Source: Sphaerolaimus hirsutus (lineage: Eukaryota > Nematoda > Chromadorea > Monhysterida > Sphaerolaimidae). Taken from it: a stretch of 64,000 nucleotides of DNA. Below, piece after piece: positions 11,368 through 22,500 of the stretch. The position numbers were made by a program, and so were the translations under genes. Each line of letters starts with the position of its first letter. The first letter of the stretch is position 1. The notes beneath the pieces were generated by a model. It made no database searches and was not told where the DNA came from. It was given only the letters and a program-made list of their open reading frames with translations. Location: positions 23,509,785-23,573,784 of the forward strand of contig OZ038452.1 of NCBI GenBank assembly GCA_964036195.1, written 5' to 3'.

Positions 11368-12216
11368 TTGGCAAAAAATCTTCATCAATCTGTAGCAGCA
11401 GAACAGGGGGGTGCCATGGGGTGCCACTTGGCATATATGTAGGCAAATGTTGTGGGCACCCCCACAACAAATGGCAGCCATATTGGGCTGCACGTTTTCC
11501 GGTGAGATTGTTATGAAAAATGAGGTACCTGATTTCTCATTTAAATGTGCCACCAGTTTACGTGACCGTACGAGCTTAAAGGTTGAAAGTAAATAGGAGT
11601 TCGGAAGGATTTTATGGCGCTTGGCGCCAAATACCCTATGCGTTGGCGCTGAGTTGCTTAGCGCTGGGTTTTTTTGTACGTGCATTTATTGTATTTACCG
11701 CTATCTAGTTTATGTCCGAAATTTTGGAAAGCGATTAATCTTTTTTTAATTCATTTACGTTTAAAATAATGAATCGTTTTGATCACTGTTAACAGTAGTT
11801 GACGGGCTCTTCATTCAGATAAACTAAAATGCGTTCAAAATTGATTTGATTTATCAGTTTTTCGGCTGTAAACTTGTGTTCGTGGGGCGGCGACCAGTCA
11901 TTCGGTTCTGAGTACCTGTTCTATTTCTCACTTTTCGCACAAACCAAACTTGGAATTCTTGCTAATTTCCGCCTGGCATCCTTCCAAGAAAGGTCACTCC
12001 GCATTTGGGATATCCACTATAACATTCAGCAATGAAAGTGAGACACGTCGGCAAGCGTGCTCTCTGAGATGGAGAGCGTATTGAAAAATCTATCTCTCAA
12101 CTGGCGCCGCTGGCACCGAATGGCGTCAGCGCCATGGCGCCATCCTCCAATCACTAGCATCCAATCCAAAGTGGCGCGCGTGTGATTTTGCGCTGCGTTG
12201 AACGGTCTGTTGTGAG
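11368..12216. other. No gene; diverged GGCGCC-type MITE
   Basis: About 11613-12156 is bounded by GGCGC-rich words (GGCGCTTGGCGCC on the left, GCGCCATGGCGCCATC on the right) and ends CCTCCAATCACTA, close to the reverse complement of the TAGTGATGG hAT end seen at 4420. The left terminus is not clear. Confidence 0.55.
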
Positions 12217-13151
12217 CAGGGTTGGCAAAATCTCAGAAAAAAATAAAAATAAAATAAAAATAAAATGGAAAATTTCAAAATAAAAATTGTATAAAAATTC
12301 GAATTTTTGTAAAAGTTTTGTAAAATTTTTGTAAAATTCATATTTTTCTAAAAATTGTATAAAAATTCATATTTTATGTTAAAATTTTATCTTGTTGTTT
12401 ATTGTTCAACATGTTCATTCGCGGAGCTGGCGCAGTCCCAAGCCCTGTAAAGTGTCAAAATAAGTACCCTGTAAAGTGTCATATGAAATGAAATACAAAG
12501 TGTCAATTGTCATGACAAGTGGTAAGTCATGACAAATATAAATGAAAGTGGAAACTGTATAGCAAATTGTATCCGTATCTTATCCTTTGTATCCAAATCT
12601 GAAAATATTAACATTTGGATACAAAAAATTGATTTGGATACCTAAACATAAGATTTGGATACAAAAACATAAGATTCAGATACACAATTTACACTTTGCA
12701 TGACATTTGTCATGACAATTATACTTAGTTTGAGATTTGAGATGTCAATTGACTCCTTACTTTACATTTGTCATGACAATTGACACTTTGCATGACATTT
12801 TACAAATGCGCCCAGCACACTCCAGTAATCCTTCTACTGAAAATGCAAACCAGTTGCAACCAGCTTACAATACCTACTGCATGCAACTTTTGCAAAGTGA
12901 TGGAAAAATTTGTCACACATTTTTCATTTTTAGGTCTAATTATCACATTTTTCTGGCCTTGCATGCAAGATTATGATTTTTTGTAAAATTACTGTAAAAT
13001 TTTTGTAAACTGGTCCATTTTATTATTTTATCAACATTTTGGAATAAAATAAAATAAAATAAAATGAAATAAGAATAAAATTAAAATAAGATACATTTTT
13101 TACAATTTTTATACAATTTGTGTACAAATGATTTTTATCAAACCAACCCTG
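12217..13151. mobile_element. hAT-type MITE, CAGGGTTGG family, copy 1, with 8-bp TSD
   Basis: Perfect 8-bp direct repeats GTTGTGAG (12209-12216 and 13152-13159) flank ends CAGGGTTGGCAAAATCTC and CAAACCAACCCTG. Inside each end are AATAAAATAAAA and TTTTTGTAAAATTTT tracts; the centre holds TGTCATGACAATTGACA words and a GGATACAAA/TTTGTATCC palindromic block. A second copy in the other orientation is at 39731-40651. Confidence 0.9.
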
Positions 13152-13207
13152 GTTGTGAGCTATCTCAGACGAAATACCCCACTCCCCTCACCGCTGAAAT
13201 GACCACT

Positions 13208-13620
13208 CACCGTATTACCTAAATATACCTAGTATATCCTCGAATAAGATCCCCGTTCAATTACACCCCCCCCCCCCAGTTGGCCGAACGAGGAAAAACT
13301 CGTCTCCAAATAAGCTCCCCTCTTGAATAACACCCCCTCTATAATGGGTGGAAAAAATCTTGCAAAAATGAAAAAACTGTCGGCGAAGTCAGACCAAATA
13401 AAGATTCATGGATTCATCGAATGCAAATGCAAGTGCAGCGTGTGAAATGAAAAATACAAGAGATATTTAGTAATCCTGCGTCAGCGACAGCATCAATAGG
13501 TAATGTAATTCTGAGGGGAAAATTACCCCCTTGAATATCTCCTCGCCTAGAATCAGTTCCCCCTCAATAACTTTGACAAAAAAATCACTCGCCTGGTGTA
13601 TTATTCGAGGATATACGGTA
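13208..13620. mobile_element. TACCGTATATCCTCGAATAA-type element
   Basis: Left CACCGTATTACCTAAATATA / ATATCCTCGAATAAG and right end TATTCGAGGATATACGGTA are inverted. Words CTCGAATAACACCCCC recur inside. A related short copy lies at about 41538-41653. Confidence 0.6.
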
Positions 13621-13733
13621 TTTATATGTACTTGGCAGCGTGGCATTTGAAAACGAATGATTCTATTTATTTCGGTCCGCGCTGTGCTTTGATTTGATGC
13701 GTTTTTTATCCTGCGCATCATCTGTATTTTCAG

Positions 13734-13903
13734 GTGCCACTTCCTAGTTCCTGCAAAATGTCAAATGTCATGCAAAGTGTCAAAAGTCGTGTAAAATGGC
13801 AAACAATATTTGCCATTTGACAAGGAATTTACCATGTCCTTTTACACTGTTTTGACATTTTACATTCTACAGGGCATTTTACAGGGTGAGGGACTGCCCC
13901 CAG
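13734..13903 (+). repeat. Palindromic GTGCCA...CCCCCAG element (P1)
   Basis: 170 bp, near-palindromic: CAAAATGTCAAATGTCATGC on the left and TTTTGACATTTTACATTC on the right, ending ACTGCCCCCAG|G. Preceded by TTTTCAG. The GT and AG edges match those of the copy that is an intron at 30277-30471. No flanking exons are recognised here. Confidence 0.8.
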
Positions 13904-14439
13904 GATAAATTCAGCCGGATGAAACATTTCTTCCTTACGTGGGGGGGGGGGTATTTATATTCTGATGTGATAGCAAGCTTCTCCTATTTGTGTGTCGTTA
14001 CTTTGTTGTGCCCATGCATAATCAACTCCAAGTAATCGCGTTAGATAAGCACCATTTAACAACTTTGGTTCACACTTTGAGGCAGCTTGACTCACATGCG
14101 TTTTGACATCGGTGCAGCTGTTTTTTATCTGAAAGTTAAGCATTGGCTACATTTAGATTATATCAGAGTTGATAAAAGTACTGAACTGTTTCCAAAGTAA
14201 ACGTAAAAGTATTTATTTTTACTCACTCCTGGTCCTGAGTACAGAAAACGTCAAGTAATTTTTTTACTTTTACACCGCGTAAAAGGCATGTAAAGGTATT
14301 TAAAAACGTGTTTTGTGTAAGGCAAACGTAAAAGCGGATTGTTTTTCAATTTTGTACCCAGGACAACGTAAAAGTAAAAGCGCATTTCACCGCGTAAAAA
14401 GTAAAGTAAGAGACATTGCTATCCCGAGACGTCGCAACT
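13904..14439. other. No gene; hAT-type MITE fragment
   Basis: The segment from about 14164 (CAGAGTTGATAAAAGTACTG) to about 14410 is one half of a CAGAGTTGTTA-type MITE; the other end is not seen. The rest shows nothing recognisable. Confidence 0.5.
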
Positions 14440-15306
14440 TACCGTATTTCATCTAAATACCCTGCCCCCTTCGAAATACCCCCCCCCTCAAAATGGCCAC
14501 TATGAACTTATTAGCCCCCCCCCGTAATACCCCCTCCCCCAATTGAGTGTACAGAGAACGTACCGTATTTCCTCGAAATACCCCCCCCTTGAAATACCCC
14601 CCCCCTCGTTTGACCCCCCCCTCTCGAGACCACAATGAAACAATCACCCCCCCTCGAAATACCCCCCCCCCAGATTGAGTGTAAAGAGAACGTACATGAC
14701 AAATACTGCAGTTTGTGTTCTGCGTAGTGCAGAACACACGTTAAAACAATGTTGGAATCACGTAAGAACAGTGTTTATACCATCTACGTACTAATATTAG
14801 TATACAGGAGTTGATACATGTCAGTTATTGATGCATTTTTCTACCCCAGCGCACATCACAAACCACGATTTTGTACTAGGATTTCAAAAAATTTCCTGTG
14901 AAATAATAACCCCCCCCCCCTCGAAATACCCCCCCCCCCCTCGTTTAACCCCCCACCCCTCTCGGGAGCACTATGAAACAATCACCCCCCGGGGGGTATT
15001 TCGAGGAAATACGGTACATGACAAAACTGCTGTCTGTGATTCGGGCAATGCAAAACACACGTTAAAAACAATGAGTCGAAACAGTGTTACATACTTATAT
15101 AAGTCAATAGACTCTTATATATATTGTTGCATTTTTATACGTCTGCGTACGTTACAGGCAACAATTTAGTACATTAATTTAAAAAAAATTTCCGGTGAAA
15201 TAATAAGCCCCCCCCCCCTCGAAATACCCCCCCCCCTCTTCTAACCTCTCCCCATCAAAATCTCTGAAACAATCACCCACGGGGGGTATTTCGAGGAAAT
15301 ACGGTA
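14440..15306. mobile_element. Cluster of TACCGTATTTCCTCGAAATA elements
   Basis: At least three element ends occur in tandem: TACCGTATTTC at 14440 and 14571 on the left, and GAGGAAATACGGTA at about 15003-15016 and 15293-15306 on the right. C-rich runs with TCGAAATACCCC mark each edge. The internal sequence (GTGTAAAGAGAACGTACATG, CAGAACACACGTTAAAA) is shared with 2721-3790, 31367-31809, 44438-44800 and 45317-57819. Confidence 0.75.
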
Positions 15307-16492
15307 GATAACTTCTTCTGCAGCCGTTTTCGCAGCCGTTTCAAAACACTTCCCCAAGAAATATTTGATATCAATCAAAACCGAGAGCCACCGCAGATAC
15401 ATAACACAGCCGTCACTTGTTATGCACCCGGTTAATTTTCTGAATTACTTTTTCTGTACTAGCGTACTTTCTAAAAGTACGCGTAAGGTTGAGTACAGGA
15501 ATCTTGTGCAAGGGAAACGTATTTACTCAGTACTCATGGTTACGTATTTTACAGGTAAAAGTAAATACGTTTTAACAACTATGTTCTGATCTCATTTTCA
15601 CGCATCTTGTGACAGTGGCAGCGGCGCATTGCATGGGTTACTGTAACTTATCAAATAAAAGAGACACACTAAACGGGATAAATGGTGCTTAATGTTTGAA
15701 TTTTTTGAGGTTTAGATATGTACCTAGATTGGTGACAATCTTCAATTCCGCGGCATGAATACATTCAGGCTTATACATAAATATGATGCTCAATGTTGCT
15801 GGGTAAACGTTGTTCAAAAAAAACACAAGCATCGAAGCCATTCTTTTAAAAACATTTCACCAATTACACATTAACCACCACCAACAACCAATTTCACATA
15901 ATAAATACAAATTGCCACTACCTAGTGAGTGCTTGTTTTCATAGCTTTGTGGCATTTTTACTCGTTGTCCGGCGTCGAGACTGGAGTTTTTTTATCGGGA
16001 CCGGTACCGGAATTGTGCGCGGGGCATCGGGGCCAGGACCGGGACCGCCTCACTCAGTCCCAGATATTTTCCAGATACTTAGTATGGAAACTTACCATAA
16101 CCCATCTGAATAATGAACCAAAAATTATACAGTTTTTCCCATCAACACATTTCGTTTTTAGTATGGAATAATTTATTACGTAATTTATCACAAGATTGTA
16201 TTCATAAAGTTATGGTAGGATTCTACGCATACTTTGCGGCCCGCGAGTATACTGGGGCCGTTGGTGCCGTTTGACCCCTAATGGGGCCAGGAAACAATAC
16301 AATGTAAGGTGCGCATCCAGCACCTTATGCACCTTAGTCCTAATTGAATCCGGGGACCTTTACTTGGTATGACTCTTATATTGAGAGCAGATCAAAATTT
16401 TATCGCTTGCCTGCCAGTTTATAAGCATGCCATTGAAGTTCGATTTTACATTTTGGTTACGCGCATGTAGGGCAGGCTGGAGATCATAAATA
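15307..16492. other. No gene recognised
   Basis: Contains the right-hand part of a CAGAGTTGTTA MITE at about 15440-15585 (ending ACGTTTTAACAACTATG). The rest, including the GGACCGGTACCGG words near 15995, gives no supported feature. Confidence 0.4.
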
Positions 16493-17431
16493 TACACTAG
16501 CGGGCAGAATAGTTGAGACTTTTCACCATAGAGAAATGGGAGGCTGTGGGCCCAAAATGTTTTTGTCGCTTCCCAGTCACTTGTCCCTTGCCCAATTTTG
16601 AAGCCATTCGAGTATGTTGGGGTTTGAGGTCGGGACTATGACTAAAAAATTTGTTTGCTTGAATAATCCCCCAGTGACCAGATAAGGGGGTCTTTAAAAG
16701 GTGGTCAATAAAAAAAAATCTTGCCAATCTGGTGATTGACTTTGAAGCTTAATAACTTGGCCATTTCTGGGTCGATTTCAATCATTCAACTGTTACAATG
16801 ATCGCGACAACCTGAAGATTTCATTTTTGACGTCAGATTAGTGATATATAAATATCGTATGCCGATTTGACCCATTTTTTAACACAAAAAAATAAAAAAT
16901 TTCTGAACATGCTATCGTTTACTCTTGATTGAGAGAAACACAATACCGAAAAAAATCAGATCGATATCTCTTACCAATCAAAAGTTAAAGCACTTCAAAC
17001 TTGTGCCTTTCATCCGTATCGATAACCGCATGCCCGAATCGATATATGCACGATTCTACATTACCAATTTGACCTCAAAAATGAACTCTCCAATCATTTG
17101 TGATCATTTTAAAAGTCGATTGACAAAAATCGGTCAACAAATGAACAAGTTATTGACATGCAAATTTTGTTATTTCTGGGTGACACCAAAATTTTTTTAG
17201 AAAAATTTACTTTTTTTCAGACCCACCATATCTTGGGTCAGGGGAGTCATAGAAAGATGCCATCGATTTTCATGTTAGCCCCGACATAAAATTACATTAT
17301 GTTGAAATATCAACTATTTTCGCTCAGCGGTTGAGGAGTGACGTGCATGCAAACACAGTCGGACCTCACCTGAACAAATTTCCCTTATGAGACAACGGTG
17401 GAGAGTCTCAACTATTCTGGCCGCTAGTGTA
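16493..17431. mobile_element. TA-flanked inverted-repeat element, TACACTAGCGG family
   Basis: Left TACACTAGCGGGCAGAATAG and right CTATTCTGGCCGCTAGTGTA are inverted, continuing through GTTGAGACT, and TA is present at each edge, as in Tc1/mariner-type elements. Two frames inside (16497-16727 minus, 16925-17200 plus) show no transposase motif that I recognise. Non-autonomous or decayed. Confidence 0.7.
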
Positions 17432-18651
17432 ATTCACCCCGAAAACCCGCAACTTCACCTTACCAATAAAAATTTAAATTTGAGTCTGTGGTGTCATTGA
17501 TGGTAAAAATGTGCTAACAAATACGCTCAAATTTAATCGCATGCTAAATTTTCGATATTGGGAGCTTCTCAACTTTTTCCTCAAATATTCGAATTATCCC
17601 CTCCGTGACAGTACAATATCAATTACAAGCGCGAATTTTCCGTATCACTTTATTTTTACAGGAACGTTTTGTATACCTAAATGACGTCACGTGGATTACG
17701 TAACCACTAAAACGCTAATAATTTACATGGCCGACTAATTAAACCACTGAAACTTTCATCTATTTGAAACACAATATCTAATTACAGTTTAACAGAGACG
17801 TCAGCAGACTGAGTGCTCACCCTTCATCCAAGTAAGTGACTAATTAAATTTATTTTGAAGATACTGCACTCCCTAGAAAAAGTTACCGTATTTCCTTGAA
17901 ATACCCTTAGAGGGTTTATTATATTGCCTGCAATTTTTGAAAGGGGTCAATTCAAAGGGTGCTCATTCGAGTGGGGGTTTTTTCGCCGGAAAATTCCACC
18001 TACCGTATTTCCTCGGATTACTCCCCGTGGGTTTTTTTTCAGAGTGGTTATTATTGGTTGGGGGTGGTAAATGAGTGGGTATTTCGAAGAAATACGTTAG
18101 GGTCAGCTTTAAGGGGGACTATTCAAAGTGGAATTCTTTTTTCGTCAAAACTTTCAAGCATGTTTTATCAATTCATTTCATGAAACATAAAAACCAAATA
18201 ACATTCCATTTTTTGTTCAAATTGACAGCAGATACCCATTCAAAAAGAAATACCTATGGATATTTATGTGTGGGCTTAGTTCAAAGATGTTTATTTCGGG
18301 AAATACGGTAAATATATTGGGATTACACACAATTCGGGTGGGGGTATCTCAAGGGGGGAGTATTGTATATTTACCCCGCTCGCTCAGACCTGGTGTATTT
18401 CGTGGGAGAAAGTGGTAATTCTGAGGGTTACTTCGAGGAAATACGATATCCTCGACAAGCGTCATGTAATTATTAGGTAAACATTGTACCCTGTCTGTAC
18501 TTGACAGCTATCAGGTGTATACTTATCTATACATATGGAAATAACGATTCATTCAAATTACCATACCCGTATTTGAAATTAAACGTAGTAGGTATTTACT
18601 AGAAAACATTAATCATCAAACATGTATTTACCTATTTAAAAATGAAATTAC
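17432..18651. other. No gene; TACCGTATTTCC fragments
   Basis: From about 17885 to 18310 and at 18430-18448 there are several TACCGTATTTCCTTGAAATA-type ends with G-rich tracts, probably two or three overlapping elements. Nothing else is recognised. Confidence 0.45.
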
Positions 18652-19154
18652 CAAAGTTGTTCAAAGTACTGAACTTTTTTCAAAGTATACGTAAACGTAA
18701 AGTATTTATTTTTACTCACCCCTTGAGTTCAGAAAACGTCAAGTAAATTTTTTTTACTTTTACTCATGAGTGAACATGAGTAAAATACTTTTTCCCCTAG
18801 AAAACGTAAAAGGTATTATTTTTTCAGAATTTTGCCCCAATTGTCACTCAAAATCACTAATTTTCATAGTAATTTCTTTTTGACAATTTTTTGCTTCAAA
18901 TTCAGTTCATGTGCGCCTATTTTCAGCGATTTTTCCCCTTATTTTTCGCTTTTTTCTCCTTTATTCCCCATATATGCCTTGAAATAGTCTATAACAAAGC
19001 CTATCTGAAATACGTTTTCTGTGCTCGAGTACTTTAAAAAAGTATACGTAAAAGCTAGTACAGGTACTTTTTCCAAAGAATACGTAAACGTATTTACTCA
19101 GTACTCAAGTATACTTACTTTTTGAGTAAACGTAAATACGTATTAACAACTATG
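18652..19154. mobile_element. hAT-type MITE, CAGAGTTGTTA family, with 8-bp TSD
   Basis: Perfect 8-bp direct repeats GAAATTAC (18644-18651 and 19155-19162) flank ends CAAAGTTGTTCAAAGTACTG and TATTAACAACTATG. The interior is ACGTAAA-rich. It ends about 120 bp before the first exon of the receptor gene. Confidence 0.9.
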
Positions 19155-19274
19155 GAAATTACGGTATCCCTTTTTGTCACATTTATTATCAGTTTTGGTA
19201 TGTAAAAGCCTAATATTTATTATGATCATTCAGTTCTCCAATGTACTTTCTCAAGCTAACACACTTATAACAAA

Positions 19275-19561
19275 ATGACCCCCCAACCCCCACAGGTGCC
19301 AAATACGAGAACCCTCAAACCCCCCCCCCCCAACCAAACAATGTCCAAGTCGCCCACCACCCCCTCGCCGCAGTCCAGCATCTGTTCCATACACGACCTC
19401 TGGGTGGGCGACCCCAGCGGCGTGTGGTCCTACTCGTACATCGTCAACGGGCCCATGCTGTGCACGTTGGCCGTGTTCGGCTTGGTCGGCAACGTGTTGG
19501 TGCTGTTGGCGCTCAGGCCCAAGTGCTACGGGACGAAGCCTAGGTTGCACGTGTTTTTGAG
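19275..19561 (+). CDS. Receptor exon 1 (N-terminus, TM1)
   Basis: Encodes a Pro/Ser-rich N-terminus and TM1 (LCTLAVFGLVGNVLVLLAL). Donor TTGAG|GTGGGT leaves two bases of a codon. CCCCCACAG at 19287-19295 could instead be an acceptor. Confidence 0.8.
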
Positions 19562-22500
19562 GTGGGTGGGGGGGGGGGGTTTAAGGGAGGGAGGTTTTTG
19601 AGAAGTTTACTTTAACGGTTGATTTTTGATGGGGGGGGGGTTTGGAAGGTGGGTGGTGGAATTTTTATGTATTTTCACGTTGCATGGGAAAGTTGAATGG
19701 ATATGTGCTCGTGCAATACATTATACACACAACACAAGTACCTAGCAACACATGATGCGGACATTCTTTAACGAATGAAAACCAATATTCTTACGCAATG
19801 GCAGAAAATTCCTTAATCTGATCAAAATCACTGACCAAAAACCAAAGACTGATAAAAAATGATAGGAACACATCAGCCAGCAACAAAATCAAAATCAAAA
19901 ATCAAAAAATATCACACAGGGCGATCGCGCTGTGGGACTGCCTTCTGATACTCGCAGCGGCCGCAGTATACAGTGGACCAACCCTATATTTTGGTCGGAT
20001 GACTTACATGATGGGTTACTATTCCTACGCCCTACCGCCGCTATACTTTTCATTGCAGGTGGGTTTGTAAAGGAGTGTCTTTTTTGTATCCCATTTCAAA
20101 ATTGGAATATTTTCACATCGTGATTGTTAACTGATCGAGAAAAATAATGTTTTAGTGATGATAAACGTTTCTAGCGACGTGGATTATTTCGTTACAATGG
20201 CATATTGACAAAACACTATCTCGCTGTACTTAGCTACACTATGTTTTACATTTTTTTCTAATAATTTTTCAATGAATTAAGTCGCGTGGCGAAGTTTTCT
20301 GCTAAATTGGCGAAAAAGTGGAAAAACTACCAGTATTATGGCACGAAAAAAATGCGATTTTCGATTAGTTATTGCACTGTGTTCATGGAAGATTTCCGCG
20401 CAAGGTGTGCTTTAGCTAAACCCCTAGTCATTCTTCTCTTTTGACTCTACTCAAACACACAGCCGGGTCAAATACAATAATATCCCCGACACCAGAGTTG
20501 TTAAGGTTACTTATCTTTTTGCAAAGTACCATATTTCCTCGAATTACCCCCTTGAACTATGCTCCACACGCGCACAATTTCAGCGCTTATTCGCGCACAA
20601 TTTCAGCGCCTTACGTTTCACCCAATTACCCCCGCCCCCCACAGGCGACCATGGTGGGCTCAGTGTGGATGGTGCTAACCCTGGCCATGGACAGGTACAT
20701 CGCAGTGTGCCACCCCCTAAGGCACCGTCGCCTTTTGGAGGGCGGCGACAGGGTCAGACCTATACTTATAGGAGTTTCCGTCGCTGCCTTCGTGTACTCG
20801 CTGCCCACTTTGTTCGATTTCACTGTGGATAAGTGTACTAGGGAGGGGCCGGAAAAGTGCGTTGTTTTGGTGTTTTGGGGGAGGGTTTTATTTGGGGGGG
20901 GCGTGCTTTTAGTGAAGAATCGTATAATTTGATCAGCAAATTTCAGCTGACTGACAATGTTTTCAAGTGGCACCATAAAGTTTTCAATAACGTAAAGTAT
21001 TCGCATTTCGCATAAAGTATTTTGCCAGCTTGCCAGTAAAAAGTTGTTCGATTAATGGTCTGAAGTTTATTGATGAATCCGAATCCCGATCTCTCATCCG
21101 AATACCAAATAAATAGTTTGAATCAAGGAAATCTAATCAGCGCGCATCATAGCAATATGTCAATCACAACATATTGCCCCCTCAAATTTAACAGTTTAAA
21201 CAACAACATTTTCTACACCCCCTCCTCCTCCTCCGGGAGCAAATCATCCACAAGTTTCTTCTTTGAAATTTCCCCAGGAGGTGTACCAGTAGACGGTGCG
21301 ATAGAAGATCCGGAACCCGACGCGGAAGCGGACCCAGAGTCCGAACTAGACCGCGACGCCGTCGGACGCTTCAATAACGCGCCCTCAGCCTTACTATAAA
21401 CATATCAACAATTGTATTTTGTTGCAAAACAAATTTTTTATAAAATTTTCGCTCCCTGAAGAATTTAAAGATTCCATAAAATTTTTAATCAAGTTCCAAC
21501 ACAAATTACAAATGCACAAAATGTGCGCAAAATCCAAAAACGCACAAAATTAGATGCAAAGAATCCAAATAAAGAATCCAAATACGCAAGCCCAAGTCAC
21601 CTCAGCCTATCCTCCAAACTAGCAACCGTAACCTTCAAATTATCAATGTCTTCCAAAGCAGTTTTCAAATCTCCAGACAAATTGGTGTTTTTCTCTTGCA
21701 AATTTTTATCTTGCGTAACCAAATTGGCTCGAAATTTATCAAACTTCTGAGCCAAAGTAATTTTTGGGCGTTTTGCCAGTGGAGGATTGTCCTCCACATC
21801 TTTAAGCGAAGTTAAAGATTGTTGCCATTTGAGTTGACGTTCCAACTGCAACACTCGATTCGCCAACTCAATCTAAACAAATCGAGCAGAAAACTTCAGA
21901 AAATTGTTCACCCATTCCCAAAGTCACCATTAAAATTTCAAATCTAACGAAAACAAACTACCTTAGTAAAATATCGTTTATATGCAGAACGACTCTGATC
22001 GCTACGTTGTTTTGCCAATGCCTGTGCTGCGGCAGGATGTAACGACCTAGCGGCTGCAAAAAATAGGTTCCAATGGGGCAAAAACCCATGGACCAAAAAG
22101 AAAGGACAACAACCAGTGGATTTATTTAAAGCTATATTATGACGCAACACAGCCAATGGTAGCAAAATTTTCCATGTTTGGCCAGGAAAATCAGACAAAC
22201 ATGAAGTGATCATTAACCTTAATTGCCGATTTGTCCGTTCTACTAAACCATTCGCCTGTGGATTCCGGGGCAATACCGGTCTGTGTTTAACCCCAAAATT
22301 TTTACATAATGCTGCAAACTCAGAATTACAAAATTCTGTGCCATTATCAGAAACGATAATCCGTGGCGCACCAAACACATAAAACACTGATCTAAGCATC
22401 ACCCTAGCCACAGTAGAAGCACACAAAGATGTCAACGGCATTGCAACTGTATAGCGTGTCAACGAATCAACCACTACCAAAATTTTTGACTTCGGATTCC

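Noticed and set aside
13955..14143. Minus-strand 62-codon frame with mixed composition
   Set aside because: Looks somewhat protein-like but has no family resemblance or neighbouring exon.
14440..15306. CRISPR-like regular spacing of TCGAAATACCCC words
   Set aside because: Unit spacing is irregular, the words belong to inverted-repeat elements, and the DNA is eukaryotic.
16497..17200. Possible transposase remnants inside the TACACTAGCGG element
   Set aside because: Neither frame shows a DDE/D motif or a helix-turn-helix that I recognise.
21070..21399. Plus-strand 109-codon frame at the gypsy 3' end
   Set aside because: It crosses the LTR and is the antisense of exon 3 of the element.
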